Assembly (NCBI GenBank): GCA_964023205.1
Contig: OZ026851.1
Coordinates: 17,491,528 to 17,555,527 of the forward strand
DNA from: Lutraria lutraria
Taxonomy: Eukaryota; Mollusca; Bivalvia; Venerida; Mactridae
Direction: 5' to 3'
DNA: 64,000 bases
Part shown: piece by piece, positions 48,101-49,799 of the stretch
Layout of the letters: the number at the start of each line of letters is the position of its first letter
How positions within the stretch are numbered: position 1 is the stretch's first letter
Program-made: the position numbers and the translations under genes
The notes under the pieces: generated by a model
What the model saw: the letters and a program-made list of their open reading frames with translations, nothing else
Databases searched by the model: none
Told to the model about the DNA's origin: nothing

Positions 48101-48684
48101 ATAAAACTCATTCAGTGAATTATCTCCCCTAATAAAATGTTCAGTGGGCCGTTTATTACCATTGCTTACTCTATACGGCTAGCAAAATACAGTACAACAT
48201 CTCTTGAGTAAAACCTCCCTTATACAACAGCACGATTTATTCCCACTGTACGTTTTAACTACATGTATTAACTTAACCTCTGTAGGGCAATAACTTAATT
48301 CTCAACAACAATATAATTTTGTTCCTTCCAAAGGGTGTTGCTTTGGAGATGTTGCACTGCAGTCCTGTTTATGGCTTCCTGAAAAAAAGAATAGCCCTTG
48401 TATGGTAGATCTATTTGTAGGTGGCCGCTAATACAGGTCTGACTTCATAGTTAATGTTTTATTTATTCGTTTTTACAGAAATATCCGGGAGATCTTTTAT
48501 CTGGTTAACAAACACGGCTCCAAGACTAAGTGAGAATATGGAAATTAATTCCACATCTGTAAAGTATTATTCCAACCAAGAACAGGAGAATTCAAATGAT
48601 ACTGCGTCACAGATGACGCCACAACCACGTGATGTCAAAAGTGACGAACAAGTCGGAAATGGATTCTCAGGAAACTATCGATGA
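11838..48684 (+). CDS. MFSD4A: MFSD4A-like major facilitator superfamily transporter, 11 coding exons, 572 aa
   Basis: A multi-pass membrane transporter of the MFSD4 branch of the major facilitator superfamily (relatives: MFSD4A, and MFSD4B/NaGLT1, a sodium-glucose transporter). Joining 11838-12175, 36203-36401, 38304-38531, 40317-40422, 41358-41488, 44182-44274, 44850-44930, 45531-45678, 46046-46116, 47893-48010 and 48479-48684 gives 1719 nt, i.e. 572 codons plus TGA, with every junction GT/AG and every phase consistent. Family signatures seen: FLGPTLFDLGCQT (about 70-82), GCVDCVAN (156-163), HFFYGLGAFVSP (182-193), YAEKN plus FALGRLI (residues ~350-375), SMSPTAMALTEQF (~425-437). The DLGCQT version resembles MFSD4A more than MFSD4B. 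About 12 hydrophobic segments are expected. N220 and N223 in the loop after segment 5 are possible glycosylation sites. The length is somewhat greater than I recall for vertebrate MFSD4A (about 510), because of a Ser/Glu-rich N-terminus and a polar C-terminal tail. The substrate is unknown. Confidence 0.93.
12318..12411. mobile_element. 94-bp hairpin MITE with 8-bp target duplication, in intron 1
   Basis: Ends CATAGGGGGCTAGCA and, in reverse complement, CATAGGAGGCTAGCA form an imperfect terminal inverted repeat. Both sides are flanked by GGTTTGAT (12310-12317 and 12412-12419), an 8-bp direct repeat of the size made by hAT-type transposases. The interior is AT-rich (TATATATGATAA). It sits about 140 bp inside intron 1, just past the exon 1 donor. 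Confidence 0.7.
12420..13841. other. intron 1 segment, unique AT-rich sequence, no gene seen
   Basis: Intronic DNA with only chance ORFs. The longest open stretch, 13211-13597 on +, begins at a non-ATG codon and has no recognisable domain. No strong repeat structure was seen. Confidence 0.5.
13842..15034. repeat. G-rich minisatellite, ~41-43 bp unit, about 28 copies (intron 1)
   Basis: Unit of the form TTTCGATATGGCGGGGGG then CTGACTCGG(G/A)TATATCTACTGTTG. Units alternate between a GATGGGGG and a GGCGGGGGG version and between CGGGTATAT and CGGATATAT. Each unit carries a run of 5-8 G on the + (coding) strand. Length differences (41, 42, 43 bp) come from the G run, so the reading frame shifts between units and the ORFs over it are artefacts. 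It lies wholly in intron 1. Confidence 0.97.
15035..17652. other. intron 1 segment; third copy of the 9068-10077 arm at about 15741-15845; otherwise nothing
   Basis: Unique AT-rich sequence with chance ORFs only. At 15741-15845 the order CAAAGTACTGAAA, GGAAC, TGTAGAAAA and CCAAATTCATG matches the arm at 9935-10077, so this is a partial copy of the same dispersed repeat. A GCACGTGACCTCATCACATG stretch near 17261 is a short imperfect repeat. Confidence 0.5.
17653..18310. repeat. polypyrimidine tract with 24-bp minisatellite core (17866-18155, about 12 copies)
   Basis: The + strand from about 17675 to 18310 is almost entirely C/T with A-rich interruptions. The core repeats TTTTTCTCCTCTTTTCCAAA-type 24-bp units; later units decay (CTCTCTGATTTC, CTCTCAAC). 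The reverse strand is a near-pure purine strand (GAGGAGAAAAAG), so its long ORFs (Lys/Glu/Gly-Trp repeats) reflect composition and not a gene. The transcribed strand sense is pyrimidine-rich, inside intron 1. Confidence 0.93.
18311..19650. other. intron 1 segment with truncated TA-flanked MITE at 18771
   Basis: Mostly unique AT-rich sequence without a convincing gene. At 18771, directly after a TA, CAGTCAAACCTGTTAACAAA begins a copy of the mariner-like MITE found complete at 20850-20996. Similarity fades after about 18820, so this copy is truncated. Confidence 0.6.
19660..20230 (+). repeat. tandem pair of diverged ~260-bp repeats (intron 1)
   Basis: Two consecutive segments share the order GCGTTTCGCA, ATTATAG(T/A)AGGGG, AATCCTCCGCT, then AAAATAATTGA, then CCTTAACG, then GTGAAACACCC(C/T)GATTT and finally a CA(A/C)GTGA(C/T)-type stretch. 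The first spans about 19660-19915 and the second about 19920-20225. The second is interrupted by the 36-bp element at 19997-20032, which the first lacks. Confidence 0.7.
19997..20032. mobile_element. 36-bp minimal MITE: two terminal repeats only, 7-bp target duplication
   Basis: CAAGGACTTATATACATACA is followed at once by its inverted partner (TGTATATAAGTCCTTG). It has the same ends as the 505-bp element at 10372-10876 with the interior gone. The flanks are CTAATAT on both sides (19990-19996 and 20033-20039). The neighbouring repeat copy at about 19725 reads CCTCCGCTTATTACC with no insert, so an unfilled related site is visible. Confidence 0.75.
20850..20996. mobile_element. 147-bp mariner/pogo-like MITE with TA target duplication (complete)
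   Basis: Ends CAGTCAAACCTGT and its reverse complement ACAGGTTTGACTG, flanked by TA on both sides (20848-20849, 20997-20998). The interior has GGTCACCTCTAAATAAA and GACCACCTGTCAATAAAGAC blocks that recur in all copies in this window (18771 truncated, 30441-31150 interrupted, 40107-40280, 43159-43316). It is non-coding, so it would depend on a transposase encoded elsewhere. TA duplication and the end sequence point to the Tc1/mariner-pogo group. Confidence 0.8.
21449..21513 (+). repeat. short direct duplication, ~34 bp twice
   Basis: CCCAGAAGACATTTATGTAA followed by GGCCTGAGG occurs twice in a row. This is a simple local tandem duplication. Confidence 0.85.
21540..21612 (+). repeat. fragment of a dispersed repeat shared with 44338-44520 and 47405-47530
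   Basis: TTCCACACACTTTCAAGAGC followed by an A-rich run and ACCGACCTAC matches the order CACACGCTTT(C/T)AAGA, A-rich, CCTAC found in the two later intronic copies. Identity of the family is unknown. Confidence 0.45.
21838..22140 (+). repeat. minisatellite of ~30-33 bp GTTGCCACTACTGTTGTTTA units
   Basis: About nine units of GTTGCCACTACTGTTGTTTA then TGGTGTTGATCGT (33 bp), alternating with shorter units GTTGCTACTGTTGTTTATGG. The order of long and short units itself repeats. It lies in intron 1. Confidence 0.92.
22200..23870. other. intron 1 segment, unique AT-rich sequence, no gene seen
   Basis: Chance ORFs only. The one at 23266-23550 (+, 94 codons, ATG start) has no recognisable domain and no splice context that I trust. 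Confidence 0.5.
23880..24335 (+). repeat. degenerate minisatellite, ~55-68 bp unit, about six units
   Basis: The motif AGAACGGAAGTGAGTGAATAGTTC (read here with variation) returns near 23940, 23993, 24061, 24127, 24189 and 24308. It is separated each time by a T-rich then A-rich stretch with ACATGTCAAAA. A 9-bp-stem hairpin, CCTGCTCGC/GCGAGCAGG, sits at about 24253-24274. Confidence 0.7.
24352..24475 (+). repeat. relative of the 24731 hairpin element, with a TGACGTCA palindrome
   Basis: AGGGTGACATTCCGTAATGT followed by TACCCTGTGACATTAC resembles the arm of the hairpin 300 bp downstream (AGGGTGATAGAACGTAATGT). It contains TGACGTCA at about 24380, identical to a CRE half-site pair; function is not implied. 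Confidence 0.45.
24731..24875. mobile_element. 145-bp hairpin MITE (stem of about 65 bp)
   Basis: Left arm ATAAATATCACATCCCACAT then AGGGTGATAGAACGTAATGT is matched in reverse complement by the right arm ending GGATGTGATATTTAT. The stem continues to GTAATGTCAACC/GGTTGACATTAC and closes on a ~14-base loop around 24797-24810; one internal stretch near 24773-24783 is mismatched. The flanks are TA-rich, so the target duplication cannot be fixed. It is non-coding, in intron 1. Confidence 0.8.
24880..25655. other. intron 1 segment, unique, no gene seen
   Basis: AT-rich sequence; the 62-codon open stretch at 25093-25281 shows no recognisable similarity. Confidence 0.5.
25656..26010 (+). repeat. GTT-rich imperfect duplication (two ~200-bp halves)
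   Basis: GTTGTTGTTGCTTTGTTGGTGTT through GTGATGTTGTTTTAATAATG (25660-25760) is repeated with changes at 25865-25965 (GTTGCTGTTGCTTTGTTGGC through GATGTTGTTTTGATAATATG). Both halves are T/G-rich on the + strand. Confidence 0.7.
26512..26809 (+). mobile_element. tRNA-derived SINE, complete, with 11-bp target duplication
   Basis: The head carries pol III A-box-like TAGCTCAGTGGTTAGAGCG and B-box-like TGAGTTCGAACCCC. The body continues to a tail ending AATGTTAAAAATGGCGTTAA then ACCCGATGAAACAAAA. It is flanked by TATGATCCAGT (26501-26511) and TATGATTCAGT (26810-26820), an 11-bp duplication with one mismatch. The tail (around GCCCGCCATGA and GGCGTTAAACCC) resembles other SINE tails in this window. 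The tail style recalls molluscan SINEs; the family name is not asserted. Confidence 0.82.
27438..27540 (+). repeat. dispersed repeat starting TTAGCTCACCTGGC...GTGAGCTATTATGATCG
   Basis: An imperfect hairpin (AGCTCACCTGGCA/TGCCAGAGTGAGCT, 27440-27471) is followed by GTCCGTCGTCAACAATT. I recognise this type of sequence as a common dispersed repeat in bivalve genomes; that recognition is from memory and is not tested here. Confidence 0.5.
27640..27722 (-). repeat. tRNA-derived SINE head (reverse strand)
   Basis: On the reverse strand: CCGTGATCCAGTGGTTAGTG (A box-like) and AGGGTTCGATTCCCGGTCAC (B box-like), then ACTGCAGGTCATAC. The 3' part CAGGTCATAC is shared with the SINE head at 45120-45205. 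The anticodon-loop region resembles tRNA-Thr, but the arms are too poor for a working tRNA. Confidence 0.6.
28250..28502. repeat. CAT/ATC trinucleotide microsatellite, interrupted
   Basis: Runs of CATCATCATCAT with interspersed CACCAACA and TCACCACCA blocks. The reverse strand ORF over it (Met/Asp-rich) is an artefact of the repeat. Confidence 0.9.
28510..30435. other. intron 1 segment, AT-rich; one 26-bp direct duplication at 30166-30222
   Basis: No gene seen. TATTCGTCCAAATTTATACA is found twice within 57 bp at about 30167-30222. A TAGGTAGGTAGG run lies near 29017. Confidence 0.5.
30441..31150. mobile_element. old mariner/pogo-like MITE interrupted by the CACTGTG element
   Basis: Left part 30441-30513 begins after TA with CAATCCAACTTTTGAACCAA (a decayed CAGTCAAACCTG end) and contains GGTCTTTATTGACAGATGTCC. 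Right part 31040-31150 has TTCGGAAGTCA, CCTTTTATTCGGAGGTGGCC and ends ACACAGGTTTGAAAG. Joined, the two halves match the order of the complete copies at 20850 and 40107. The interruption coincides exactly with the element at 30514-31039 and its TTTAT duplication. Confidence 0.78.
30514..31039. mobile_element. 526-bp fold-back MITE, 107-bp inverted repeats starting CACTGTG, 5-bp TTTAT duplication
   Basis: The left arm 30514-30620 and right arm 30933-31039 are reverse complements over 107 bases with two mismatches. Termini read CACTGTGTGGTAGCACTGTA inward from each side. The flanks are TTTAT on both sides (30509-30513, 31040-31044). Collapsing the element and one TTTAT restores an uninterrupted MITE sequence, so the boundaries are firm. 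The 312-bp middle has no transposase or other recognisable ORF. A CACTGTG/CACWRTG-type end with a 5-bp duplication is what is known for Transib and RAG-related transposons. Chapaev and EnSpm ends also start CACT but give 2-4 bp duplications. Assignment to Transib is an inference. Confidence 0.85.
31151..31631. other. intron 1 segment, unique, no gene seen
   Basis: AT-rich sequence with no ORF or repeat of note until the CACGTG cluster begins. Confidence 0.5.
31632..31772. repeat. CACGTG-rich tandem repeat, ~35-bp unit (eight E-box hexamers)
   Basis: CACGTG occurs at about 31632, 31648, 31665, 31682, 31699, 31732, 31750 and 31767. Most lie in TATCACGTGATCTT or AATCACGTGG contexts. The repeating unit is TTTTATCACGTGATCTTCAT then AATCACGTGG; one unit has ATAACGTTATC instead. 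Upstream, TCATGTGGTC and TCTCGTGATT (from about 31590) look like decayed units. CACGTG is the core site of bHLH-zip factors (MYC/MAX, USF, MITF/TFEB). Whether any bind here is unknown; a simple repeat is the default reading. Confidence 0.85.
31790..33485. other. intron 1 segment; small MITE-like ends at 32483-32560 and about 32820-32870
   Basis: Mostly unique. GTAACTACTCGGGCATTTCC near 32491 and GACAAACACCGAGGAGTTCC near 32837 resemble the two ends of a ~95-bp element seen whole at about 50950-51035 and a related one at about 53826-53885. No gene seen. Confidence 0.4.
33486..33545 (+). repeat. copy of a GGCGTAGCCAGCGATACG terminal sequence
   Basis: GGGCGTAGCCAGCGATACGC then ACACGTGCGTAAC matches, in reverse complement, the sequence at about 53480-53520 and more weakly 52845-52880. 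It is a solo end or fragment of a dispersed DNA element. Confidence 0.5.
33629..33859 (+). mobile_element. tRNA-derived SINE, complete, with 10-bp target duplication
   Basis: The head begins CCCGTCTCCGTGGTCGAGTGG then TTAAGGTCC (A-box-like) and has GGTCGTGAGTTCGAGCCC (B-box-like), with a long variable-arm insert typical of Ser/Leu tRNAs. The tail has GGTTAGATGAACTGTCCGCC and ends in an AAACAAA repeat. Flanks: GATCTACACA (33619-33628) and GATCTACTCA (33860-33869), a 10-bp duplication with one mismatch. The tail is related to that of the SINE at 26512-26809. Confidence 0.82.
33870..36202. other. end of intron 1, unique AT-rich sequence, no gene seen
   Basis: Chance ORFs only, including 34093-34389 on the reverse strand (98 codons) and 35095-35373 on + (92 codons). 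Neither has a recognisable domain or a homologous copy in the window. The acceptor TATACTTTCAG precedes exon 2. Confidence 0.5.
36203..36401 (+). CDS. MFSD4A: MFSD4A-like exon 2 (residues 113-179)
   Basis: Acceptor CTTTCAG at 36196-36202. The first base completes the Arg codon left by exon 1. It encodes segments 3 and 4; MGWFMGCVDCVANLRMI (about 151-167) is the family's MGxxMGCxDxVAN signature, where charged Asp-159 and Asn-163 lie within the membrane region. It ends CTACAG|GTAAAC in phase 0. Confidence 0.95.
36402..38303. other. intron 2, AT-rich, nothing recognisable
   Basis: 1.9 kb of AT-rich intron without a gene or clear repeat. The overlapping ORFs on both strands near 37690-37950 are not supported by any recognisable protein. 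Confidence 0.6.
38304..38531 (+). CDS. MFSD4A: MFSD4A-like exon 3 (residues 180-255)
   Basis: Acceptor GTTATTTTCAG. Encodes AMHFFYGLGAFVSPMIASPF (segment 5), a conserved stretch of the family, then an extracellular loop with NTS (N220) and NQS (N223) glycosylation sequons, Cys-205, and an amphipathic lead (SKEAFFILGTIQ) into segment 6. It ends ATACAA|GTAAGT in phase 0. Confidence 0.94.
38882..39030. repeat. two converging SINE tails in intron 3
   Basis: On the reverse strand, AAAAAGTTGTTGAAAAACGG then CATTTAACCC (38925 to 38884) is a SINE tail. Directly next to it on the + strand, AGCCGGCCGTCATAAATAC, ATATCGTTGCAAAACGGCAT and GATCCACTGAAACGAAATAA (38947-39025) form a second tail of the same type. 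Their heads are not evident. Confidence 0.55.
39650..39828 (+). repeat. SINE tail and body fragment in intron 3
   Basis: Ends ATATCGTTGAAGAACGGTGT then TTAACCCACTGAAACAAT, the same tail as above. Upstream, CTGTCGCCGAATAATTGTA corresponds to the usual CTGCCCGCCATGAATG block. The head is degraded. Confidence 0.5.
40107..40280. mobile_element. mariner/pogo-like MITE, 174 bp, ending 36 bp before exon 4
   Basis: TA|CAGTCACCTGTGTTAAGCGG at the left and CACAGGTTTTACTG|TA at the right, with the family's GAATAAAGGCCACCTGTCAA block inside. Only about 36 bp separate it from exon 4, so just the branch-point region and acceptor lie between MITE and exon. Confidence 0.75.
40317..40422 (+). CDS. MFSD4A: MFSD4A-like exon 4 (residues 256-290 plus one base)
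   Basis: Acceptor TTTGCATTCCAG. Encodes LMITFIVFVVVSLEKKWGVL (end of segment 6) and the start of the large central loop, rich in Ser/Thr/Pro. It ends CCCTG|GTAACT with one base carried over. Too short to stand out alone, but the phase fits exactly between exons 3 and 5. Confidence 0.85.
40423..41357. other. intron 4, no recognisable content
   Basis: AT-rich intronic sequence. Short overlapping ORFs around 41121-41427 are not supported. Confidence 0.55.
41358..41488 (+). CDS. MFSD4A: MFSD4A-like exon 5 (residues 291-334)
   Basis: Acceptor TTTATTTCAG. The first two bases complete Asp-291. Encodes the second half of the central cytoplasmic loop (DEGNDLSEYSGSRSF) and the start of segment 7 (DIVIITVLTSASVFIYDGLQ). 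It ends TTACAG|GTACGA in phase 0. Confidence 0.92.
41489..42930. other. intron 5, first part, nothing recognisable
   Basis: AT-rich, no ORF or repeat of note apart from the elements listed separately downstream. Confidence 0.5.
42931..42992. mobile_element. 62-bp inverted-repeat element CTGGTTCCCGTT...AACGGGGACCAG
   Basis: Terminal inverted repeats CTGGTTCCCGTT and AACGGGGACCAG enclose about 38 bp with GTACAACCTTTAGTGGACTGC. A near-identical-plan element lies at 52718-52777 (CTGGTTCCCGTT, GTACACTTTCGTGCACTGC, AACGGGAGCCAG). A mosaic of half copies is at 48038-48095. No clear target duplication was seen. Confidence 0.6.
43159..43316. mobile_element. diverged mariner/pogo-like MITE in intron 5
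   Basis: Left end CAGTCGAATTTGTGAACAAA, then GACCACCCTTGGGAAAGACA and GGGCTTTATTGACAGGTGAC; right end AGGTTTGGCTG|TA. Same block order as the other copies, with more substitutions. Confidence 0.65.
43317..44181. other. intron 5, last part, no gene seen
   Basis: Only chance ORFs. A short hairpin TAGGAGC GAA GCTCCTA lies at about 43946-43962. Confidence 0.5.
44182..44274 (+). CDS. MFSD4A: MFSD4A-like exon 6 (residues 335-365)
   Basis: Acceptor CTTTTATTTCAG. Encodes SSYADYIYSYAEKNVDGLKR then SEGAVLNSCFW, the YIYSYA...K...L.S.FW pattern of the loop between segments 7 and 8 in this family. It ends TTTTGG|GTGAGT in phase 0. The exon is 93 nt. Confidence 0.92.
44338..44520 (+). repeat. dispersed repeat copy with a C(19-20) run, intron 6
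   Basis: CTTTTTTATAAGGTCCGAGG, then CACACGCTTTCAAGA, then a long C run (about 44421-44439) and GCCGCCGCC. It continues ATGAGCATGTAATGTAACCA and AAACAATTGTTTTA. The same block order (without the C run) is seen at 47405-47530. Confidence 0.6.
44521..44849. other. rest of intron 6, nothing recognisable
   Basis: AT-rich intron ending in the acceptor CCTTGTTTTCAG. Confidence 0.55.
44850..44930 (+). CDS. MFSD4A: MFSD4A-like exon 7 (residues 366-392)
   Basis: Encodes GPFALGRLIAVVVSTKISAA then FMLSCNI. The FALGRL motif is a strongly conserved element at segment 8 of MFSD4 proteins. It ends AATATA|GTAAGT in phase 0. The exon is 81 nt, and the frame stays open past the donor, so the donor is chosen by fit to the next exon. 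Confidence 0.92.
45120..45205 (-). repeat. tRNA-derived SINE head (reverse strand), intron 7
   Basis: Reverse strand: CCCGTGGTCCAATGTTAAGT (A-box-like) and GGGATCGAATCCCAGTCACG (B-box-like), then ACAGGTCATAC as in the copy at 27640-27722. Too decayed for a tRNA gene. Confidence 0.55.
45531..45678 (+). CDS. MFSD4A: MFSD4A-like exon 8 (residues 393-441 plus one base)
   Basis: Acceptor TTTCTTTTTACAG. Encodes segments 9 and 10: AGCTLALLLTLIF and YIGTCALGIFLSSMSPTAMA, then LTEQFIRIN. The G.F.SSM.PT..AL.E pattern is a signature of the C-terminal half of MFSD4. It ends AAATG|GTAGGT with one base carried over. Confidence 0.94.
45679..46045. other. intron 8; fragment of a CAATCTCTACCCAGAGTTGT element near 45828
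   Basis: CCAATCTCTACCCAGAGTTG at about 45828 is one arm of the inverted-repeat element seen whole at 53943-54017. Otherwise unremarkable. Confidence 0.5.
46046..46116 (+). CDS. MFSD4A: MFSD4A-like exon 9 (residues 442-465)
   Basis: Acceptor ATTTTTCTAG. The first two bases complete Ala-442. Encodes APITSCIVVFAALGEAICPV then IVGR (segment 11). It ends GACGG|GTAAGT in phase 0. It is a 71-nt exon, identified because it bridges exons 8 and 10 in phase and carries the expected ALGE motif. Confidence 0.92.
46117..46889. other. intron 9, first part, nothing recognisable
   Basis: AT-rich intron without ORF or strong repeat. Confidence 0.5.
46890..47204. mobile_element. 315-bp fold-back MITE with ~58-bp inverted repeats, intron 9
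   Basis: Left arm 46890-46948 (CATACTTCCCACATCTACAA, TTACCTCCCTTGGCGACCAT, CTTGTTTGGCA) is matched in reverse by 47147-47204 (TGCCTAGCAAGATGGTCGCC, AAGGGAGGTAAATAGTG, TAGACGTGGGAACTATGTA). The outer boundary is approximate and no target duplication was fixed. The interior is AT-rich and non-coding. Confidence 0.7.
47405..47530 (+). repeat. dispersed repeat copy, intron 9
   Basis: GACTTTTTATAATGCCCGAG, CACACGCTTTTAAGAGCC, A-rich, CCTACCTAGCCTATTTTGAA, TGAGCGTGTAACCAG, CAAACGATTGTTTTA. Same block order as 44338-44520. Confidence 0.6.
47530..47700 (-). repeat. possible 3' end of a non-LTR retrotransposon (reverse strand)
   Basis: On the reverse strand, sequence ends GTCTGAATAAAAATATCTGT then CTGTCTG, i.e. 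a polyadenylation-like AATAAA followed by a short (CTGT)n tail. That is the usual look of some LINE 3' ends. No reverse-transcriptase ORF is visible, so it would be a short 5'-truncated copy. Confidence 0.35.
47893..48010 (+). CDS. MFSD4A: MFSD4A-like exon 10 (residues 466-504 plus one base)
   Basis: Acceptor CACACTTTCAG. Encodes LFVSVGPVSFLAFCFTLVLV then ALVVYVILLVFGRETSRYRG, which is segment 12 followed by a basic stop-transfer run at the start of the cytoplasmic tail. It ends TCGAG|GTAAGT with one base carried over. Confidence 0.93.
48011..48478. other. intron 10 with half copies of the CTGGTTCCCGTT element (48038-48095) and a MITE end near 48443
   Basis: CTGATTCCCGTTACATGTTG and GGTTCCCGTTCCACCTTGCA resemble the left end and the inverted right half of the elements at 42931 and 52718. 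GTGGCCGCTAATACAGGTCTGACT (48421-48444) resembles the right end of the mariner-like MITE. Confidence 0.4.
48479..48684 (+). CDS. MFSD4A: MFSD4A-like exon 11 (C-terminal tail, residues 505-572, stop)
   Basis: Acceptor CGTTTTTACAG. The first two bases complete Glu-505. Encodes a polar cytoplasmic tail (EISGRSFIWLTNTAPRLS... ending GNGFSGNYR) rich in Ser, Asn and Gln, followed by TGA at 48682-48684. The tail shows no motif I recognise. Length and composition of this tail are poorly conserved in the family, so its exact end rests on the open frame alone. Confidence 0.88.
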
Positions 48685-49680
48685 CCATGAGAATAAGAGA
48701 TTTTTATCAGAAAAAATGATTTTATTTTTTATCTAAAATTAGTACGATATATGTAAGTGATAAATCTGATGATCTAGATTCATATTACACAAAGTGTAAT
48801 CAGTTTTCGTGGTAGATTTACATGTGTTTTATGTATTGCATCGTTTTCATGCGCGTTATTCCAGAAAAGTAAACAAATCGTCTGAGAATTTTATCAACTT
48901 GGTGATTTTCGCAAACATGAAGCCATAGTTAGGTTATTATACAGTAATGTTGTCGTTTTTTATTAAAGATACGTATGTTTCGTTAATACCACGAAAACAG
49001 GTTACGTCTACCTAATAATATGATTATTGGGTATATAATGTATTATGTTCGAAATTGAGTGTAAGATTTGTTTAGTCATGTGTCAGACTGTATGAAATCT
49101 CCATTATACGCTAGCTTTGTCATTTAAACTAAAAGTCGGTCATCATTTTTTCGTATAGATCTATCAGTAATTCTACAAAGGAATATTTCTCATTTTGAAG
49201 ATGAATAATCTGACATTCGTCGAATGGTCCTCCAGTATTTTTTAGATATATTGTTTTAAGCAAGCTTTCGTTTACTAATGAGTTGATCTCTTGTGCTTTT
49301 ATTGAAAGTTTTAATTATGTATAGCTTCGTTGATATATTTCTATAGTATAATGTCTTTGTTATATAAAAATTGGGAATACTATTGTTTTAACCGTTTTCC
49401 AGACTTTTATTGGAACTGTACCTACGTTTTATGGCATATCTTGTGATTATTTTATACATTGATTTTACAACACATATTTTAATCTATATTCTTAGCTTTC
49501 TTGAAAATTATCCTTCTGTGAATAGGGATATGTATATGATTGAAAACGAGTGTGATTGTATATGAGTAAAAATATAACTCAAAAACAATCGCACAATATT
49601 TCTGTCCGACTTATACCATCTTCAGTCTTTGCACCCGTGGGTTTCACGAGATTTTCAAGACTAATTTAACACAATATTAA
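48685..49680 (+). other. probable 3'UTR and flank of the MFSD4A-like gene
   Basis: Very AT-rich. ATTAAA at about 48963 is the nearest variant polyadenylation signal; no canonical AATAAA was seen close to the stop. The transcript end is undetermined. Confidence 0.4.
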
Positions 49681-49685
49681 ATACC

Positions 49686-49796
49686 GAGGTCTATCTGTGT
49701 AGGAAAGACGAGATTCACGTGAACACCGAGAACGCTACTGAGCTCTTGGGATGTTTCGAGGTTCCCGTGATCAGATCTTTCTACACAGATAGACCT
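49686..49796. mobile_element. ~110-bp hairpin element, ends AGGTCTATCTGTGTAG
   Basis: AGGTCTATCTGTGTAG at the left is repeated as CTACACAGATAGACCT at the right. The match continues imperfectly inward (CACGTGAAC / GGTTCCCGTG). The reverse-strand ORF that covers it (49677-50030) is not supported as a gene. Boundaries are approximate. Confidence 0.6.
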
Positions 49797-49799
49797 ATA

